DNA from: Breznakia pachnodae
Lineage (GTDB): Bacteria; Bacillota_I; Bacilli_A; Erysipelotrichales; Erysipelotrichaceae
DNA length: 64,000 nucleotides
Reading direction: 5' to 3'
Assembly (NCBI RefSeq): GCF_030814225.1
Contig: NZ_JAUSUR010000003.1
Location: 434,001-498,000 of the forward strand
Made by a program: the position numbers and the translations under genes. Within the stretch, counting starts at the first letter, position 1. The number at the start of each line of letters is the position of its first letter. Below, in pieces: positions 42,994 through 53,700 of this stretch. The notes beneath the pieces were generated by a model. That model was not told where the DNA came from, made no database searches, and was given only the letters and a program-made list of their open reading frames with translations.

Positions 42994-43485
42994 ATGTTTA
43001 ATATTTTTAAGAAAAAAGAAAAAGAAATCGACGAAAAACTATATTCACCAGTGAGTGGTGAAATGATAAGCATTGAGGATGTTCCAGATAAAGTATTCAA
43101 CTCAAAGATGATGGGTGATGGAGTTGGATTCAAGTACGAAGGTGCTGAAGTAGTTGCTCCTTGTGATGGAACGCTGACAATGATTGCAAACACAAAACAT
43201 GCATTTGGAATTACAATGGAAAATGGTGCTGAAGTTCTAATTCACATTGGATTAGATACAGTTGAGTTTCAAGGAGAAGGATTCGAAATTCTTACACCGC
43301 AAGGTTCCAAAGTAAAGAAGGGAACTCCAATCATTCGAATTGACCATGATTTCATGAAAGAAAAAGGAGTAGATTTAACAACTCCTCTAGTAATAACAAA
43401 TACAGCAAGTTATGATATTACACCTTTGAAAGAAATTGGTAAAGTAACGGTAGGAGATGCAATCTTTGAATTAAAGCAGAAGTAA
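42994..43485 (+). CDS. crr: Stand-alone PTS EIIA-Glc-type protein
   Basis: The ATG at 42994 follows AAAGGAG; upstream in-frame codons run into the leader. The 163 residues are a complete EIIA-Glc domain: LYSPVSGEMISIEDVPD, GDGVGFKYEGAEVVAPCDGTL, and the phospho-histidine in LIHIGLDTVEFQGEGF (His84). It can phosphorylate EIIB domains of glucose/beta-glucoside permeases. Permeases 36619, 44472 and 53701 all lack EIIA, so this is their likely donor. Confidence 0.92.
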   Translation: MFNIFKKKEKEIDEKLYSPVSGEMISIEDVPDKVFNSKMMGDGVGFKYEGAEVVAPCDGTLTMIANTKHAFGITMENGAEVLIHIGLDTVEFQGEGFEILTPQGSKVKKGTPIIRIDHDFMKEKGVDLTTPLVITNTASYDITPLKEIGKVTVGDAIFELKQK

Positions 43486-43506
43486 CGAAAGCGGGGAATC
43501 AGCTAC

Positions 43507-44343
43507 ATGGAAGTAATTAAAAAGATAAACAACAATGTTGCTGTCTGTATTGATGACAATGGTCGTGAATTAATTGCTTTTGGAAGAGGGATTGGGTTTG
43601 GCGAAATGCCATATGAGTTAGATGATTTAAATCTAATCGATCGAACGTATTATGGAGTAGATTCTCAATACTTTGGTTTACTGAATGAACTACCCGAGAA
43701 TATATTTGATGTTACAATGAGAATTGTAGAATATGCAAGAAGTAAAATTACTTGTGAGTTGAGTCCTAATATATTATTTACATTAGCGGATCATATTAAC
43801 TTTGCAATTGAACGATATAAAAAGAATATTATGATAAAGTCACCATTGTTTTACGATATTGAGAATTTGTATGAAACAGAAATAGATGTCGCAAGACAGG
43901 CAGTAAAACTTATACAAAGTGAACTGAAAGTTCATTTGCCAGAAGGTGAAGTTACCAGTATTGCACTGAATTTAATCAATGCGGAAGAACAGTGTTGTAT
44001 TCCTGGTGGTGATTATGATAGTGATGAAGTAATTGATGATGTAACGAAGATTATTGAAAAGAAAACTGGTCGTGTAATCGATCGAAGAAGTTTTAACTTT
44101 TCAAGGTTTGCTACACATCTGCAATATTTATTAAAACGTAAGGAAACAAATCGACCTGTTTCAAGTGAAAATATGCGAATGTTTGAAACGATGAAAGATG
44201 GTTTTCCACAAACGTATGATTGTGTATTGGATATTCTCGATTATTTTCGAGAGAAGATTCAGTGGAATCCAAATGATGAAGAATTATTATACTTGATGTT
44301 ACATATAAATCGTTTATGTACAAGAGAGGATTGTAACCAATAG
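43507..44343 (+). CDS. BglG-family antiterminator with an atypical PRD1
   Basis: The 278 residues start with a CAT RNA-binding domain (VIKKINNNVAVCIDDNGRELIAFGRGIGFGEMP). PRD1 has LADHINFAI, but the second histidine position reads SIALNLINAE (Asn155), so one regulatory site is lost. PRD2 keeps ATHLQYLLK and LMLHINRLC. It probably acts on the RATs at 42899 and 44328, which share the GGATTGTAAC...GGCATTACC pattern. The RAT of the next gene lies across its own last codons. Confidence 0.92.
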   Translation: MEVIKKINNNVAVCIDDNGRELIAFGRGIGFGEMPYELDDLNLIDRTYYGVDSQYFGLLNELPENIFDVTMRIVEYARSKITCELSPNILFTLADHINFAIERYKKNIMIKSPLFYDIENLYETEIDVARQAVKLIQSELKVHLPEGEVTSIALNLINAEEQCCIPGGDYDSDEVIDDVTKIIEKKTGRVIDRRSFNFSRFATHLQYLLKRKETNRPVSSENMRMFETMKDGFPQTYDCVLDILDYFREKIQWNPNDEELLYLMLHINRLCTREDCNQ

Positions 44344-44408
44344 TTTGGGCATTACCTCAGTACAGAAATACAGTTATCCTGTTTTTCTAGTGCTGGGGTT
44401 TTTATTTT
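44328..44408 (+). promoter_or_regulatory. RAT inside the antiterminator gene end, with terminator
   Basis: GGATTGTAACC (44328-44338), a 7-base loop and TGGGCATTACC (to 44356) form a RAT that overlaps the last five codons and the stop of the antiterminator gene. Its last bases ACC begin a 10-bp terminator stem, ACCTCAGTAC (44354-44363) with GTGCTGGGGT (44390-44399), followed by a T-rich run. RAT and terminator are mutually exclusive. Confidence 0.75.
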
Positions 44409-44415
44409 GGCAAAT

Positions 44416-44439
44416 ACAATACAAACGCGCGAGTATTGT
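44416..44439 (+). repeat. Inverted repeat upstream of the EIIBC gene
   Basis: ACAATAC (44416-44422) and GTATTGT (44433-44439) flank AAACGCGCGA. It may be a hairpin in the leader or an operator. Confidence 0.5.
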
Positions 44440-44471
44440 TTGCATATATAGGTAAAACAAGGAGAAAATAT

Positions 44472-45857
44472 ATGGCTAAGAAAGAAAGATATGATGTATT
44501 AGCAGATAAAGTTTTAGAGTATATAGGCGGTAAAGAAAACATTAGTTTCTTTACTCACTGTATAACAAGGTTGCGTTTTAATTTAAAAGATCAAAGTAAA
44601 GTTGACGTAGAAGCAATTGAAAAAGTCGATGGAGTCATTGGCACACAATGGCAAAGTGGACAACTGCAGATTATTATTGGTCAGGCAGTTGGTGATGCTT
44701 ATGCATTGATTTGTGAGAAAGCTGGTTTAGATGAACAAGAATCAGTAAATGAAAATTTAGATGGAGAAAAAACAAAATTTAGTATTGGCAAAATATTTGA
44801 TGCAATCTCAGGATGTGTTACGCCATTAATTCCACTTCTAATTGGAGCAGGAATGGTGAAAGTAATCGTACTTCTAGGTGAAATGAGTGGACTTATTGAA
44901 GTAGGTACCAGTACACATACTGTTCTAACTTTTGTAGGAGATTCAGGATTCTATTTTCTGCCAGTTTTTATAGGTGCAACAGCTGCACGTAAATTTGGTG
45001 CAAATATGGGACTTGGAATGCTTGTTGGAGCAATGTTAATTCATCCAACATTTATTGAAAATGTAACTGCAGGGGAAAGTCTGTCGTTATTTGGATTACC
45101 AATTCACTCAGCATCTTACAGTAGCACAATCTTCCCGACGATTATGGCAGTATTTGTAATGGCGTATGTGGAGAAATTCTTTGCTAAGATATCACCTGAT
45201 GCAGTACGTTCAATTACTGAACCATTACTTACTCTAGTTGTGATGGTTCCATTAACATTATGTCTGATTGCACCAATTGGATCAGTATTAGGTGTATACT
45301 TCTCAGATGCAATTGTTTGGTTATTTGAAACAACCGGATTCCTTGGGGTTGCAGTACTATCAGCAGTATTCCCATTTGTGGTTATGACAGGAATGCATAC
45401 AGCATTCACTCCTTATATGTTACAGACACTTGCAACTCTTGGATATGAACCAATTATTTGTTTAGCCAATGTAATAAGTAACTTTAATCAAGGTGCAGCT
45501 TGTGCAGCAGTAGCAATTCGTTCAAAAGATGTTCAACTGAAATCAACAGCTGCATCCTGCGCGATAACAGCAATTGTTGGAGGAGTAACAGAACCAGCAA
45601 TGTATGGTGTTAATCTAAAATTAAAGAAACCAATGTATGGGGCAATGATCGGAAGTTTCTTCGGAGCTGGATTTGCTGGAATAATGGGAGTATATGCTTA
45701 TGCTTTCCCAGGTAGTGGTGGAATATTTGCACTTCCTGTATTTGTTAGTTCAAATGGAATGACTTTGATCTGGATGATCGTAGGTAGTTTAATTGGTGTT
45801 GTTGTGACATTCATTGCGACATTAGTTTTATATAAAGATGAAGAAAAAATAGCTTAA
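44472..45857 (+). CDS. Beta-glucoside PTS permease EIIBC, no EIIA
   Basis: The ATG at 44472 follows AAGGAG. The 461 residues contain EIIB with [11 protein letters not shown] (Cys30) and EIIC (PLIPLLIGAGMVKVIVLLGE; VMTGMHTAFTPYML; GVTEPAMYGVNLK). The sequence ends soon after the last helix, so it depends on an EIIA in trans, presumably the product of 42994 in the same cluster. The GH1 enzyme at 45880 follows at once. Confidence 0.93.
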   Translation: MAKKERYDVLADKVLEYIGGKENISFFTHCITRLRFNLKDQSKVDVEAIEKVDGVIGTQWQSGQLQIIIGQAVGDAYALICEKAGLDEQESVNENLDGEKTKFSIGKIFDAISGCVTPLIPLLIGAGMVKVIVLLGEMSGLIEVGTSTHTVLTFVGDSGFYFLPVFIGATAARKFGANMGLGMLVGAMLIHPTFIENVTAGESLSLFGLPIHSASYSSTIFPTIMAVFVMAYVEKFFAKISPDAVRSITEPLLTLVVMVPLTLCLIAPIGSVLGVYFSDAIVWLFETTGFLGVAVLSAVFPFVVMTGMHTAFTPYMLQTLATLGYEPIICLANVISNFNQGAACAAVAIRSKDVQLKSTAASCAITAIVGGVTEPAMYGVNLKLKKPMYGAMIGSFFGAGFAGIMGVYAYAFPGSGGIFALPVFVSSNGMTLIWMIVGSLIGVVVTFIATLVLYKDEEKIA

Positions 45858-45864
45858 TATATAG

Positions 45865-47283
<1,419 letters not shown>

Positions 47284-47286
47284 AAG

Positions 47287-47310
47287 ACAAGCGAAAGCTT
47301 GTTTTCTTTT
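47287..47310 (+). terminator. Terminator ending the beta-glucoside island
   Basis: ACAAGC-GAAA-GCTTGT (47287-47302) with a GNRA tetraloop is followed by a T-rich run. Confidence 0.85.
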
Positions 47311-47320
47311 AGCTTAACTT

Positions 47321-47349
47321 TTGTTTAATATTTATAATTTTGTTATATT
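47321..47349 (+). promoter_or_regulatory. Promoter of the small membrane protein gene
   Basis: TTGTTT (47321-47326), 17 bp, TATATT (47344-47349), 21 bases before the ATG. Confidence 0.5.
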
Positions 47350-47369
47350 ATAAATAGGAGATTGATACT

Positions 47370-47708
47370 ATGGAAGATATTATGCTAATAGTTTTTATAG
47401 TAGTTGCAATAATTGCATTACTAATTGCTTTTTGGAATGCTCGCTATCGTTTGCCAAAATCGGCATTTGAACCACATGTATATATTGATGAAGAAGAACC
47501 AAGAATTGAGTTCTTTAATTTTCATGAGTCTAGAAATTCAGAGATGAAAAAATTCTATAAAGAATACTATGTAGGACTTGTTATTGCATATAATGACAGA
47601 AATTTTGTAGTTACTAAAATTGATAAAGTTTTAAACTCAAATGCAAAAAGTCCAAAACGAAATATGAAGATGGTAGTATATTTGAAGGAAAAAGAATTGG
47701 CTGATTAG
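47370..47708 (+). CDS. Small membrane-anchored protein of unknown function
   Basis: The 112 residues have one N-terminal membrane helix (IMLIVFIVVAIIALLIAFW) and a soluble C-terminal part with alternating acidic and basic segments, probably cytoplasmic. I recognise no family. The ribosome site AGGAG is about 10 bases before the ATG. It is convergent with the DJ-1-like gene, and their ends overlap by 4 bases within a shared terminator. Confidence 0.65.
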   Translation: MEDIMLIVFIVVAIIALLIAFWNARYRLPKSAFEPHVYIDEEEPRIEFFNFHESRNSEMKKFYKEYYVGLVIAYNDRNFVVTKIDKVLNSNAKSPKRNMKMVVYLKEKELAD

Positions 47709-47720
47709 AGCCAATTCTTT
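47691..47720. terminator. Bidirectional terminator containing both convergent stop codons
   Basis: AAAGAATTGGCT (47691-47702) and AGCCAATTCTTT (47709-47720) form a 12-bp perfect stem. The 6-base loop holds the stop codons of both flanking genes. Confidence 0.88.
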
Positions 47721-48253
47721 TCATAATAGATTTCTTTTTTTATTTTGTCTTCTTGTTCATCGCCTTGTAGTGTTTTGATAATTAATAATGCAAAATCAAT
47801 AACTGCAGCAACACTTCGGCCAGTAATTAATTTACCATCAATTGCTGTATACGTATCCAGATAAGTACCACCAAAACTTTCATTCATGCTAGTAAAACAA
47901 GTATAAATCTTGTTCTCTAGATATCCCATTCTTCCTAAAATGGTAGGAGCAGCACAAATTGCAGCCACATATTTATCTTTTCTAAAGAAGTGATGAATGA
48001 TTTCTTTCACATCTTCATTTTCTTCTAGTGTACGGTAGTGTGGTCCACCAGGTAAGAATAAACAATCATAATTATTAAAATCCAAATCTTGGATATTTTT
48101 TAATTCAGTAATCTTTGTTTCATATTTTCCAGTCGCATCATACCCATTTAATGAATAAACATCCACAGTTAAACCAGAACGACGTAATAATGCGACTGTT
48201 CCAATTGCTTCAACCTCTTCAAATCCATCGCTGACAATGCATAAAATTTTCAT
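47705..48253 (-). CDS. DJ-1/PfpI-family protein (182 aa)
   Basis: The glutamine-amidotransferase-like fold shows VSDGFEEVEAIGTVALLRR and the nucleophile-elbow cysteine in AAICAAPTILG (Cys100). This matches the ThiJ/YajL/DJ-1 group of about 180-190 residues, for which protein or nucleotide deglycase and redox-sensor roles are discussed. AGGAGG precedes the ATG. A second, more distant family member lies at 49265. Confidence 0.9.
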   Translation of the reverse strand: MKILCIVSDGFEEVEAIGTVALLRRSGLTVDVYSLNGYDATGKYETKITELKNIQDLDFNNYDCLFLPGGPHYRTLEENEDVKEIIHHFFRKDKYVAAICAAPTILGRMGYLENKIYTCFTSMNESFGGTYLDTYTAIDGKLITGRSVAAVIDFALLIIKTLQGDEQEDKIKKEIYYEKNWL

Positions 48254-48384
48254 AGGCTACCTCCTCGTTTTTCTTATTATATCACGAATGAAATTCTGAT
48301 TTAAATCATACACTTATATTTCCTTGGAAATAGGAAAACTAATAAATCAAAGTCAATAAGATTATGATATAATTGATAAGGAAT

Positions 48385-48461
48385 GTTCCCGTGGCGCAAT
48401 TGGATAGCGTATTTGATTCCGATTCAAAAGGTTGCAGGTTCGAGTCCTGTCGGGAACGCCA
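48385..48461 (+). tRNA. tRNA-Arg (CCG)
   Basis: The acceptor GTTCCCG pairs with CGGGAAC, followed by G and the encoded CCA. The anticodon loop TTCCGAT sits between TTTGA and TCAAA, giving anticodon CCG for the codon CGG. The T-arm has GGTTCGAGTCC. TATAAT at 48367-48372 is a likely -10. Confidence 0.95.
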
Positions 48462-48466
48462 ATCAC

Positions 48467-48541
48467 GCCTCCGTAGTTAAATGGATATAACAAGCCCCTC
48501 CTAAGGGCTAATTGTGAGTTCGATTCTCGCCGGGGGTACCA
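48467..48541 (+). tRNA. tRNA-Arg (CCT)
   Basis: The acceptor GCCTCCG pairs with CGGGGGT, with G-U pairs, followed by encoded ACCA. The anticodon loop CTCCTAA between AGCCC and GGGCT gives anticodon CCT for codon AGG. It lies 5 bases after the first tRNA-Arg, clearly in one transcript. Confidence 0.95.
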
Positions 48542-48550
48542 TTAAAAAAT

Positions 48551-48589
48551 AAGCTGAAAACCTTTAATATTAAGGGATTCAGCTTTTTG
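48551..48589 (+). terminator. Terminator of the tRNA-Arg pair
   Basis: AAGCTGAA (48551-48558) pairs with TTCAGCTT (48578-48585), with inner CCTT/AAGG pairs, followed by T residues. Confidence 0.82.
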
Positions 48590-48613
48590 TTATCATATTA
48601 CTATTTTCGGTTA

Positions 48614-49099
48614 TCATGAAATTGATTTACGTACACTAACTTCTTTAGAAATTAATTTATCTATATGTTCCGCATTCTCATTTGTCAGTTGAAAGAGCAT
48701 TCCATCATTACGACATTTTTTATGTGTGTCACCATTTAAGGCATAAACAAATCCTCGAACACAAACAGGACTACAAGCATTAGGATCCATCAGTCTTATA
48801 CAATCACGAGATTCTATCATTTTCGTTTGCATATTGGTAGGCAGGGAAGTAATTATATCCCTGTCTTTACAAGCATTATCTCCATAAATGCGTGCTAAAA
48901 TACCAGCTTTACGAAATACCCAATTCATAACTGATTTCTTCTTCAGTTGGTATGTAACAGTATATCCACTTTTTGCTTTCTTGATTACAAGGTCACAGCC
49001 TTGTTCAATAAGTTTTTGATTAAGTTTTTCAACAAATACTTGGTGCTCTGGTGCAACTGTTGAAAGAAACTCATTGAATGAATTCATTTCTTTTGCCAT
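48614..49099 (-). CDS. Cysteine-containing protein of unknown function, paralogue of 62198
   Basis: The 161 residues have a basic core (VIKKAKSGYTVTYQLKKKSVMNWVFRKAG) and a C-terminal cysteine pattern: RDCIRLMDPNACSPVC, then HKKCRNDGMLF. The cysteines could bind a metal. The layout and several positions match the C-terminal half of the protein at 62198-63238 (GMKCVVEIKGFHVYVKYMYK; GYGCGRKIEAIGHCNGGC), so they form one family. I do not know its function. GAAGGGAG precedes the ATG. Confidence 0.7.
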   Translation of the reverse strand: MAKEMNSFNEFLSTVAPEHQVFVEKLNQKLIEQGCDLVIKKAKSGYTVTYQLKKKSVMNWVFRKAGILARIYGDNACKDRDIITSLPTNMQTKMIESRDCIRLMDPNACSPVCVRGFVYALNGDTHKKCRNDGMLFQLTNENAEHIDKLISKEVSVRKSIS

Positions 49100-49264
49100 A
49101 GTACTCCCTTCTTAAAGTTTATTTTATTAATATAATTATAGTATAGAAGTTTTAAGGTTACTATACAAGTTGTTATTTTTTATGGATATTATATAAAAAA
49201 CACTACTTAAATCTAACAAGATTACAGTAATGCTAATATATGTCGTTCTTTTAAAAAAGAATTT

Positions 49265-49897
49265 TTAATTATTATTTGGAAGAGTTTGCATAAGTGCAAA
49301 GAAGTATTCAGCTTTACCAGTATTGAAATAATTATACCAAGCATCCAATGTATCTGGTTGAAAAACACCTAAGTGCTCAATAATTTGTTTTGATAGTAAT
49401 AATCCTCCAGTTGAACTAGCAGTAATAAGGTTATTGTCGGCTACAGATGGTTCATCTATGTATAGACTTTGTCCTTTATAAGTAGGAGATACCATGTCAA
49501 GAAATCCTACTCCATTACTAGTGTGTGAACGATTATCTAACAAACCATGATTTGCAAGTGCAGCAGTGGCACCACAAATTGCACCTACCATTCCACCAGT
49601 TGAAAGAAGCTCACTTGCTTTTTCAATAATAGCAGCATGTTTTGGATCATTCCATGTATCTGCACCTGGCAGTAATAATACACTTGACTCATTCACAATA
49701 ATATCATCAATTGTACAGTCTGGTGTGATTGTCATTCCTCCCATAGTAGTAATTGATTCTTTAGAATAACTAACTATCTTTAATTCCACAACTGGCGCAT
49801 CCTTCTTAAAAAAACGACCTGTATTTAATTCTGAAGTAACATGTCCCAGTTCCCAATCAGCTAAAGTATCTAGAACGTAAACGTAAATTGTAAACAT
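49265..49897 (-). CDS. DJ-1/PfpI-family protein (210 aa)
   Basis: The protein has the class I amidotransferase-like fold with VLDTLADWELGHVTSEL, LLLPGADTW and the nucleophile cysteine in GAICGATAALANHG (Cys108). It resembles the PfpI-like subgroup often found beside transcription regulators. It is divergent from the WYL regulator at 50002, with which it may share an operator. AGGAGG precedes the ATG. Confidence 0.88.
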   Translation of the reverse strand: MFTIYVYVLDTLADWELGHVTSELNTGRFFKKDAPVVELKIVSYSKESITTMGGMTITPDCTIDDIIVNESSVLLLPGADTWNDPKHAAIIEKASELLSTGGMVGAICGATAALANHGLLDNRSHTSNGVGFLDMVSPTYKGQSLYIDEPSVADNNLITASSTGGLLLSKQIIEHLGVFQPDTLDAWYNYFNTGKAEYFFALMQTLPNNN

Positions 49898-49939
49898 ATA
49901 ATTTCCTCCTGTTTATAGTCACAGTATATCATGCAATTG

Positions 49940-49968
49940 TTGACACCATTATGTCAGCAATATATAAT
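49940..49968 (+). promoter_or_regulatory. Promoter and TGACA/TGTCA operator before the WYL regulator
   Basis: TTGACA (49940-49945), 17 bp, TATAAT (49963-49968): a perfect sigma-A promoter. TGACA-CCATTA-TGTCA (49941-49956) is an inverted repeat overlapping the -35, a likely operator for autoregulation and for the divergent DJ-1-like gene. Confidence 0.75.
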
Positions 49969-50001
49969 TTAATAAAAGAAATTTTGAAAGGTGAATATTC
50001 G

Positions 50002-50931
50002 ATGAGAGTTGATAGAATGATTAGCATTATAATGACGTTACTTGATAAGAAACGTATAAGTGCGCAACAACTAGCAGATATGTATGAAGTTTCCTTACGT
50101 ACCATCTATCGTGATATTGATGCGATTGATCTTGCAGGTATTCCAATTCGTTCAACGCCAGGAGTGGGTGGTGGATTTGAAATCATGCCAAAATATAAGG
50201 TTGATAAGAATGTCTTTTCAACTGCTGATCTTTCAACTATTTTAATGGGACTTTCAGGAGTTTCTAGTATGATGCAGGGGGATGAAATGAAACATGCACT
50301 AGCAAAGGTGAAGAGTTTTATTCCTGAAGATAGTGCAAAAGATATCGAACTTAAAGTAAATCAGATACATATTGATTTAAATTCATGGATGGGTAATAAA
50401 AGTATCCAACAATATTTGGAAATTATTAAAGTAGCGCTAGAAGAGAAAAAGCTTCTTTCATTTGAATATGCGAATCAACATGGAATTATGACTACACGAA
50501 CGATTGAACCATATCAACTTGTATTAAAAAGTAATCATTGGTATTGTCATGGATATTGCTTAAAAAGAAAAGATTTTCGTTTGTTTCGATTATCACGTAT
50601 GTCAAATTTAAAAATGAAAAAGAAAGTTTTTATAGCACGTGCGTATCAAAAACCTCAACTAGATTTTACGGGTACCTTAGAAACGATGCAGACTAAGATT
50701 AAAATACGTATTCATAAATCGATTATGGATCGAGTACTTGATTATTGTCCTTATGAAGATTTTACCTTGGATGGTGAGCATTATATCGTTAATTTTCCTT
50801 TTATAGAAAATGATTATTACTTTGATATTCTTTTAGGGTTTGGAACTAAATGTGAATGTCTAGAACCATTACATATTCGTAATGAAATGAAGCAAAAAAT
50901 TAATAGTATGGCTACCATATATGAAAGTTAA
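50002..50931 (+). CDS. YafY-type HTH/WYL transcriptional regulator
   Basis: I start at MRVDRMISI (ATG 50002), behind GAAAGGTG. The in-frame ATG at 49951 lies between the -35 and -10 of the promoter and cannot be used from it. The 309 residues have an N-terminal winged helix (ISAQQLADMYEVSLRTIYRDIDAIDLAGIPI) and GVGGGFEI. A WYL domain follows (TTRTIEPYQLVLKSNHWYCHGYCLKRKDFRLFRLSRM). WYL proteins sense small ligands or nucleic acids; the signal is unknown. Confidence 0.92.
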   Translation: MRVDRMISIIMTLLDKKRISAQQLADMYEVSLRTIYRDIDAIDLAGIPIRSTPGVGGGFEIMPKYKVDKNVFSTADLSTILMGLSGVSSMMQGDEMKHALAKVKSFIPEDSAKDIELKVNQIHIDLNSWMGNKSIQQYLEIIKVALEEKKLLSFEYANQHGIMTTRTIEPYQLVLKSNHWYCHGYCLKRKDFRLFRLSRMSNLKMKKKVFIARAYQKPQLDFTGTLETMQTKIKIRIHKSIMDRVLDYCPYEDFTLDGEHYIVNFPFIENDYYFDILLGFGTKCECLEPLHIRNEMKQKINSMATIYES

Positions 50932-50948
50932 ATAGCTGGAAAATATTG

Positions 50949-50977
50949 CTGGGTTCTTATGAGAACTCAGTTTTCTT
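50949..50977 (+). terminator. Terminator after the WYL regulator
   Basis: CTGGGTTCT (50949-50957) pairs with AGAACTCAG (50962-50970), with one G-U, followed by a T-rich run. Confidence 0.8.
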
Positions 50978-51008
50978 TTTGTGTAATTAATAAAAAGTTT
51001 ATTTCATA

Positions 51009-51037
51009 TTGTGCAGAAAGAGGAAAGAACGTATAGT
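51009..51037 (+). promoter_or_regulatory. Promoter of the creatininase-like gene
   Basis: TTGTGC (51009-51014), 17 bp, TATAGT (51032-51037), 33 bases before the ATG. Confidence 0.45.
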
Positions 51038-51069
51038 TATAGTAGATAAACTAAATGGAGGTGTAATGA

Positions 51070-51936
51070 ATGGAAGTAAAAAAGCATGTATTTATGAAAG
51101 ATATGACATGGCCAGAATTAGAAGAACGATTTAAGAATACTGATATTGCATTAATCCCTGCAGGTCAAACTGAGCAGCATGGGAAGCATTTACCAATTGA
51201 TGTAGATAATATCATTTGTACTGGAATAGCTGAACGTGTGGCTCTTGCAACCTATGATACGGCAAAACCAGTAGTAGCACCAACGATCCCTTTTGGATAT
51301 GCAGATATTCCATATTTTCGTGATTTCCCAGGAACATTTTCTCTGCGTGCTGAGACATTAGTTGATGTATATTATGATGTTTGTATGTCACTAATTCGTC
51401 AAGGAGTAAAGAAGATAATTTTTATTAATGGGCATTATCCAAATCCACCATTCATTGATGAAGCAGTACGTAGAGCAATCAAAGCAACAGGAGCTTTCTT
51501 TGCCGTATGTAATTTCTTTGTTGTACCAGGTGAGGAAGTGAATGCGATATTTGAAGAAATGGGAAGAGAACCAGTCTGGGGTCATGCGTGTTTAATAGAA
51601 ACATCTGTTTCCCAAGTATTTGGTGCTGAAGTAAGACATGATTTGGTAGAAGGTAATATCCCTGGACCATTTGTCGCTGAACTGAAAGACTTTGTACCAA
51701 TTGCACCTGCTGGAATCAGTATTCAGTCTTATGAGTATGAACCTACTGCAAAAGGTCAGTGGAATGTTCCTAATGCACCAGGACCTCAAGGTGATCCAAG
51801 CGGATATAGTGATGAAATTGGTGAACGTGTAATAAAAGCAACAGTTGATCCAATTGCTAAATTAATCAATGATATTAAAGAGATGAAAGTAGAAATAAAA
51901 AAAGAATTTTTTGATCCAGATTTAAGAAAATTCTAA
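51070..51936 (+). CDS. Creatininase-family amidohydrolase
   Basis: The metal-binding motifs of the family are present: PAGQTEQHGKHLPIDVDN (the usual form is GSxEQHGPHLP) and FINGHYPNPPF (the usual form is NGHGGN). A downstream GHACLIETS is also seen. The 288-residue length is normal for creatininase and related amidohydrolases such as MftE. No creatine pathway or mycofactocin genes are nearby, so the substrate is open. GGAGG precedes the ATG. Confidence 0.88.
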   Translation: MEVKKHVFMKDMTWPELEERFKNTDIALIPAGQTEQHGKHLPIDVDNIICTGIAERVALATYDTAKPVVAPTIPFGYADIPYFRDFPGTFSLRAETLVDVYYDVCMSLIRQGVKKIIFINGHYPNPPFIDEAVRRAIKATGAFFAVCNFFVVPGEEVNAIFEEMGREPVWGHACLIETSVSQVFGAEVRHDLVEGNIPGPFVAELKDFVPIAPAGISIQSYEYEPTAKGQWNVPNAPGPQGDPSGYSDEIGERVIKATVDPIAKLINDIKEMKVEIKKEFFDPDLRKF

Positions 51937-51941
51937 TTATA

Positions 51942-51981
51942 AAAAGCTTACAGAATGATTTGTTATTCTGTAAGCTTTTTG
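51942..51981. terminator. Bidirectional terminator between the creatininase-like and GH1 genes
   Basis: AAAAGCTTACAGAAT (51942-51956) and ATTCTGTAAGCTTTT (51965-51979) form a 15-bp perfect stem, serving convergent genes. Confidence 0.9.
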
Positions 51982-52010
51982 CTAGTATCTATATAAAATT
52001 GATTCTAAGG

Positions 52011-53516
<1,506 letters not shown>

Positions 53517-53547
53517 CTATCATTTAATCAATGAATTTTGGGTCATG

Positions 53548-53593
53548 GTGCAAATGTTGTAACCTGAATGAAAAAGGGTGCAAATATTGTCAC
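53548..53593. promoter_or_regulatory. Two operator-like GTGCAAAT..TTGT.AC sites between divergent genes
   Basis: GTGCAAATGTTGTAAC (53548-53563) and GTGCAAATATTGTCAC (53578-53593) are repeats 30 bp apart, about three helical turns. The second is an imperfect palindrome (GTG..AATATT..CAC). A related site occurs at 57598 before another GH1 gene. The RpiR-type protein encoded at 55115 is the likely ligand. Confidence 0.6.
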
Positions 53594-53624
53594 TCTGATA
53601 TTATGGAATAAAGGTATGATATAC

Positions 53625-53648
53625 ACATAAAGAGATCGCTCTTTATGT
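53625..53648 (+). repeat. 10-bp hairpin in the EIIBC leader
   Basis: ACATAAAGAG-ATCG-CTCTTTATGT is a perfect inverted repeat about 50 bases before the ATG. It may stabilise the mRNA 5' region or be a second regulator site. Confidence 0.6.
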
Positions 53649-53700
53649 TGAAATGTGTAAGTTAAAAAATAGAAAACAAATTTAAAAGGGGGTTTATACT

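Noticed and set aside
49951-50001. Upstream ATG for the WYL regulator
   Set aside because: It lies between the -35 and -10 of a perfect promoter, so a transcript from that promoter would not contain it.
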